Assembly (NCBI GenBank): GCA_013399695.1
Contig: VXAU01004427.1
Span: 62,001 to 126,000, forward strand
Length of the DNA: 64,000 nt
DNA from: Formicarius rufipectus
Lineage: Eukaryota; Chordata; Aves; Passeriformes; Formicariidae
Direction of reading: 5' to 3'
The notes under the pieces are model-generated. The model was given only the letters and a program-made list of their open reading frames with translations, did no database searches and was not told where the DNA came from. The position numbers and the translations under genes are program-made. Positions 62,147 through 64,000 of the stretch are shown one piece after another (position 1 is the stretch's first letter; each line of letters starts with the position of its first letter).

Positions 62147-62320
62147 ACCAAACAAACAAAAAAACAACCAAACAAAAAAAACCAACCAACCAAAACAAAA
62201 ACAAAAAACCCAATGAAAAAAAAAAACAACCAAATAAACAACCCAAACAAACAAAAAAACCACAAACAAACAAAAAACAAACAAACAAAAAAAATCCACA
62301 CACACACACAAAAAAAAACT
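62147..62320. repeat. (CAAA)n-type low-complexity tract with a short CA run
   Basis: About 170 bases of A with regularly spaced C (aaac, aaaac, accaacc). It ends in a short CA microsatellite (cacacacacacac) and an A-run. Three overlapping minus-strand frames of 74-75 codons are just its Phe/Leu/Val/Cys translation. It is the strand-mirror of the tract at 54201. Confidence 0.93.
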
Positions 62321-62429
62321 TTCATTCAAATTCAGCCTGTCTATTCCCACTAAAAAAAAGTTATTGTATCCTGACAGGATACTCTAATGTTTCAGTTTAC
62401 AACATAGCAGAACTCCTGTCTTAATTATC

Positions 62430-62490
62430 TCATAGATCTCTAAGATCATGAAGTCCGATCATTTACGTGACAGGAGGTTTCTGCATTTCA
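62430..62490 (-). mobile_element. Possible old CR1 3' end, antisense
   Basis: The strings tcatagatctctaagatcat, gaagtccgatcat and gacaggaggtttctgcat are like the first 60 bases of an old antisense CR1. The match is short and ambiguous. Confidence 0.3.
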
Positions 62491-62950
62491 TATTTTCAGT
62501 ACAGGTAATACAATAAATATACTTTTATTGCAATTTTGACTTTTTTCAACAATTTAAAGTGTAAAGAAAAGGTTTTCGTGGTATTATTTTTCTGGTGGTG
62601 AGGTTGTAATAATTTATAAACATTACAGTATCTTACAAGTTGCAAATCAGAAATTTAAGCTGCTTTTTGCTTATTAATAATAATAGCATTCAAAATTCAT
62701 ACTGTATCAAACACTTATGATGACACTGATAATTCTGTGACTAAGGATTGAGCATGACTTCCTGACAGTTACCAGCATTTCTCCTTTAAAATGGAAATAG
62801 AGAGTTTATAGCCATAGTTCCATAAAATGGTAAGTCTGGTTTTAGGGCACTTGACATCAGATTTAAAAATTTGACAGAACCACATGACATAAATAATTAA
62901 GTTTCCATGAAGTAAGTTTTCATGATTGAAGCTCTTAAGTCTTGAAAGAC
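62491..62950. other. AT-rich unique stretch
   Basis: No gene or repeat was recognised. Confidence 0.45.
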
Positions 62951-63430
62951 AAATTAGAATAGTAAAGGGTGGTTGGAAAACATCTCTAAGATCGTGAAAT
63001 CATGAACACAGCACTGTCAAGCCCACCACTAAATCATGTCCCCAGGTGCCACATCTTCACATTTTTTGAACACTTCCTGGGATGGTGATTGATTTCACCA
63101 CTTCCCTGGGCAACCTATGCCTGACCAATGCCAACACCTGACTGCTCTTTCAGTAAAGAATTTTTCCTAATATCCAGTCTAAACCTCCTCTGGTGCAACT
63201 TGCATCAGCTTCCTCTTGTCCTATCACCTGTTATGTGCGAGAAGAAATTGACCCACCCCACTACAACCTCCTTTCAGGTAGCTGTAGAGACTGGTAAGGT
63301 CTCCCTGAGCCTTCTCCTCTCCAGGCTAAACATCCCCTGCTCCTTCAGCCACTCCTCCTAACACTCGTGCTCCAGACCTTTCACCAGCTTTGCTGTCCTT
63401 CTTTGGACATGCTTCAGCTCCGTTTTCAGC
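62951..63430 (-). mobile_element. CR1 LINE 3' fragment, antisense, about 480 bases
   Basis: Antisense CR1 landmarks occur in order. These are gggtggttggaaaacatctc, then gcactgtcaagcccaccact with aaatcatgtccccaggtgcc, then cttcctgggatggtgattga, then ccctgggcaacctatgcc. After those come tttttcctaatatccagtct followed by aaacctcctctggtgcaact, ttcctcttgtcctatcacct, and gctgtccttctttggacatg. This spans the CR1 3' UTR and the extreme end of ORF2. Similarity fades after about 63430. The octamer tail at the low-coordinate end is worn to ttagaatagtaaa. The two open frames on the plus strand here (63128-63361, 63367-63561) are chance frames of the repeat. Confidence 0.93.
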
Positions 63431-64000
63431 AGGCTTTGTTTGATGGTTCTCATGTCTTCACACTGGCTCTGCAACTGACCTTCCTCAGACAACTCAGATC
63501 TTTAGGTTGTACCTTCCTGCCCCTTTTCTGCTCCCAATCCTCACTAGCGCATGCCTGGTGAGCCCTTCAGTGCTGATCCAGGTCTCCAACTTTTTTCTTT
63601 CCTTTGTACACCCACCAGAGCCAGGCTTTCCTTTTTCTGCTACTGAACTGTCCCATCAACTTCAAACCTGTTGATCCAGCTTCCATCCCTGCGCAGGCTG
63701 CTGTAAACCAGACAGAATTGGGTCACCAGCCAGCTGTAACTGCAAAAGCATCCTAACACCAGCACCCCAAGCTGGAGGGCATCCATGCAAGACCCTACTG
63801 CCAAACAATATGAGGACTTATTCCATCTACCACTGCCTCCAGAAAGCAATCATCACAGCATGGGAACTCGACCTGATGCAGTGCTATGGCTTAGCACCTC
63901 AGACAGGCTTCCCTGAAGGCTCAAAAGTGTAACATCCAGTTCTTATGCAACAACAAAGCTACTGCAATGGGAGACTAAAGTGCATTTAGTACTCCCATTT
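63431..64000. other. Sequence beyond the CR1, nothing recognised
   Basis: A C/T-rich, moderately GC stretch that may include further diverged CR1 sequence up to about 63600, but I could not match it. No gene was recognised to the window end. Confidence 0.4.

Noticed and set aside
1..64000. tRNA, rRNA, snRNA, CRISPR, phage or bacterial gene clusters
   Set aside because: None of the diagnostic sequences I know were seen on either strand. The short frames in the window do not form operons.

Overview
The window looks like a bird nuclear chromosome. The main evidence is several CR1 LINE 3' ends, including one with the avian-type octamer tail (tcatagaatcatagaat at 15928). Other signs are AT-rich, compact non-coding DNA with low repeat density, a few very old amniote repeats (MIR-like, CR1 reverse-transcriptase relics), and one GC-rich CpG island broken by an assembly gap. 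Another sauropsid cannot be fully excluded. No complete protein-coding gene can be recognised by homology, and nearly every open frame is short and protein-unlike.

Layout. 1-5240: unique sequence, probably the first intron or 5' region of a minus-strand transcription unit that starts at the CpG island. It contains two strong minus-strand splice-signal clusters. 5285-6345: a CpG island with GC boxes, a CCAAT box, a G-quadruplex-type tract and a YY1-like element at an ATG. Candidate first exons point in both directions, so this may be a bidirectional promoter. A 108-base N gap (5925-6032) covers the probable minus-strand start site. 6420-29230: intronic or intergenic DNA with three CR1 3' fragments, homopolymer tracts, two small duplications and a few homeodomain/POU-rich blocks. 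29237-29883: an ancient sense CR1 relic that still shows reverse-transcriptase-region similarity. 29890-60080: mostly unique DNA with a probable MIR at 35590, CTCF-like motifs, and a few exon-like segments at 44316, 46484 and 50581. 60085-60405: a degenerate minus-strand Ty3/gypsy reverse-transcriptase fragment, the most unusual item because birds carry almost no gypsy elements. 60850-64000: a CAAA-rich low-complexity tract and a longer antisense CR1.

The features do not form a pathway or operon. The best reading is one promoter island plus flanking intron or intergenic DNA. I found no rRNA, tRNA, CRISPR, phage or plasmid feature. Whether the exon-like segments are transcribed cannot be decided from sequence alone.
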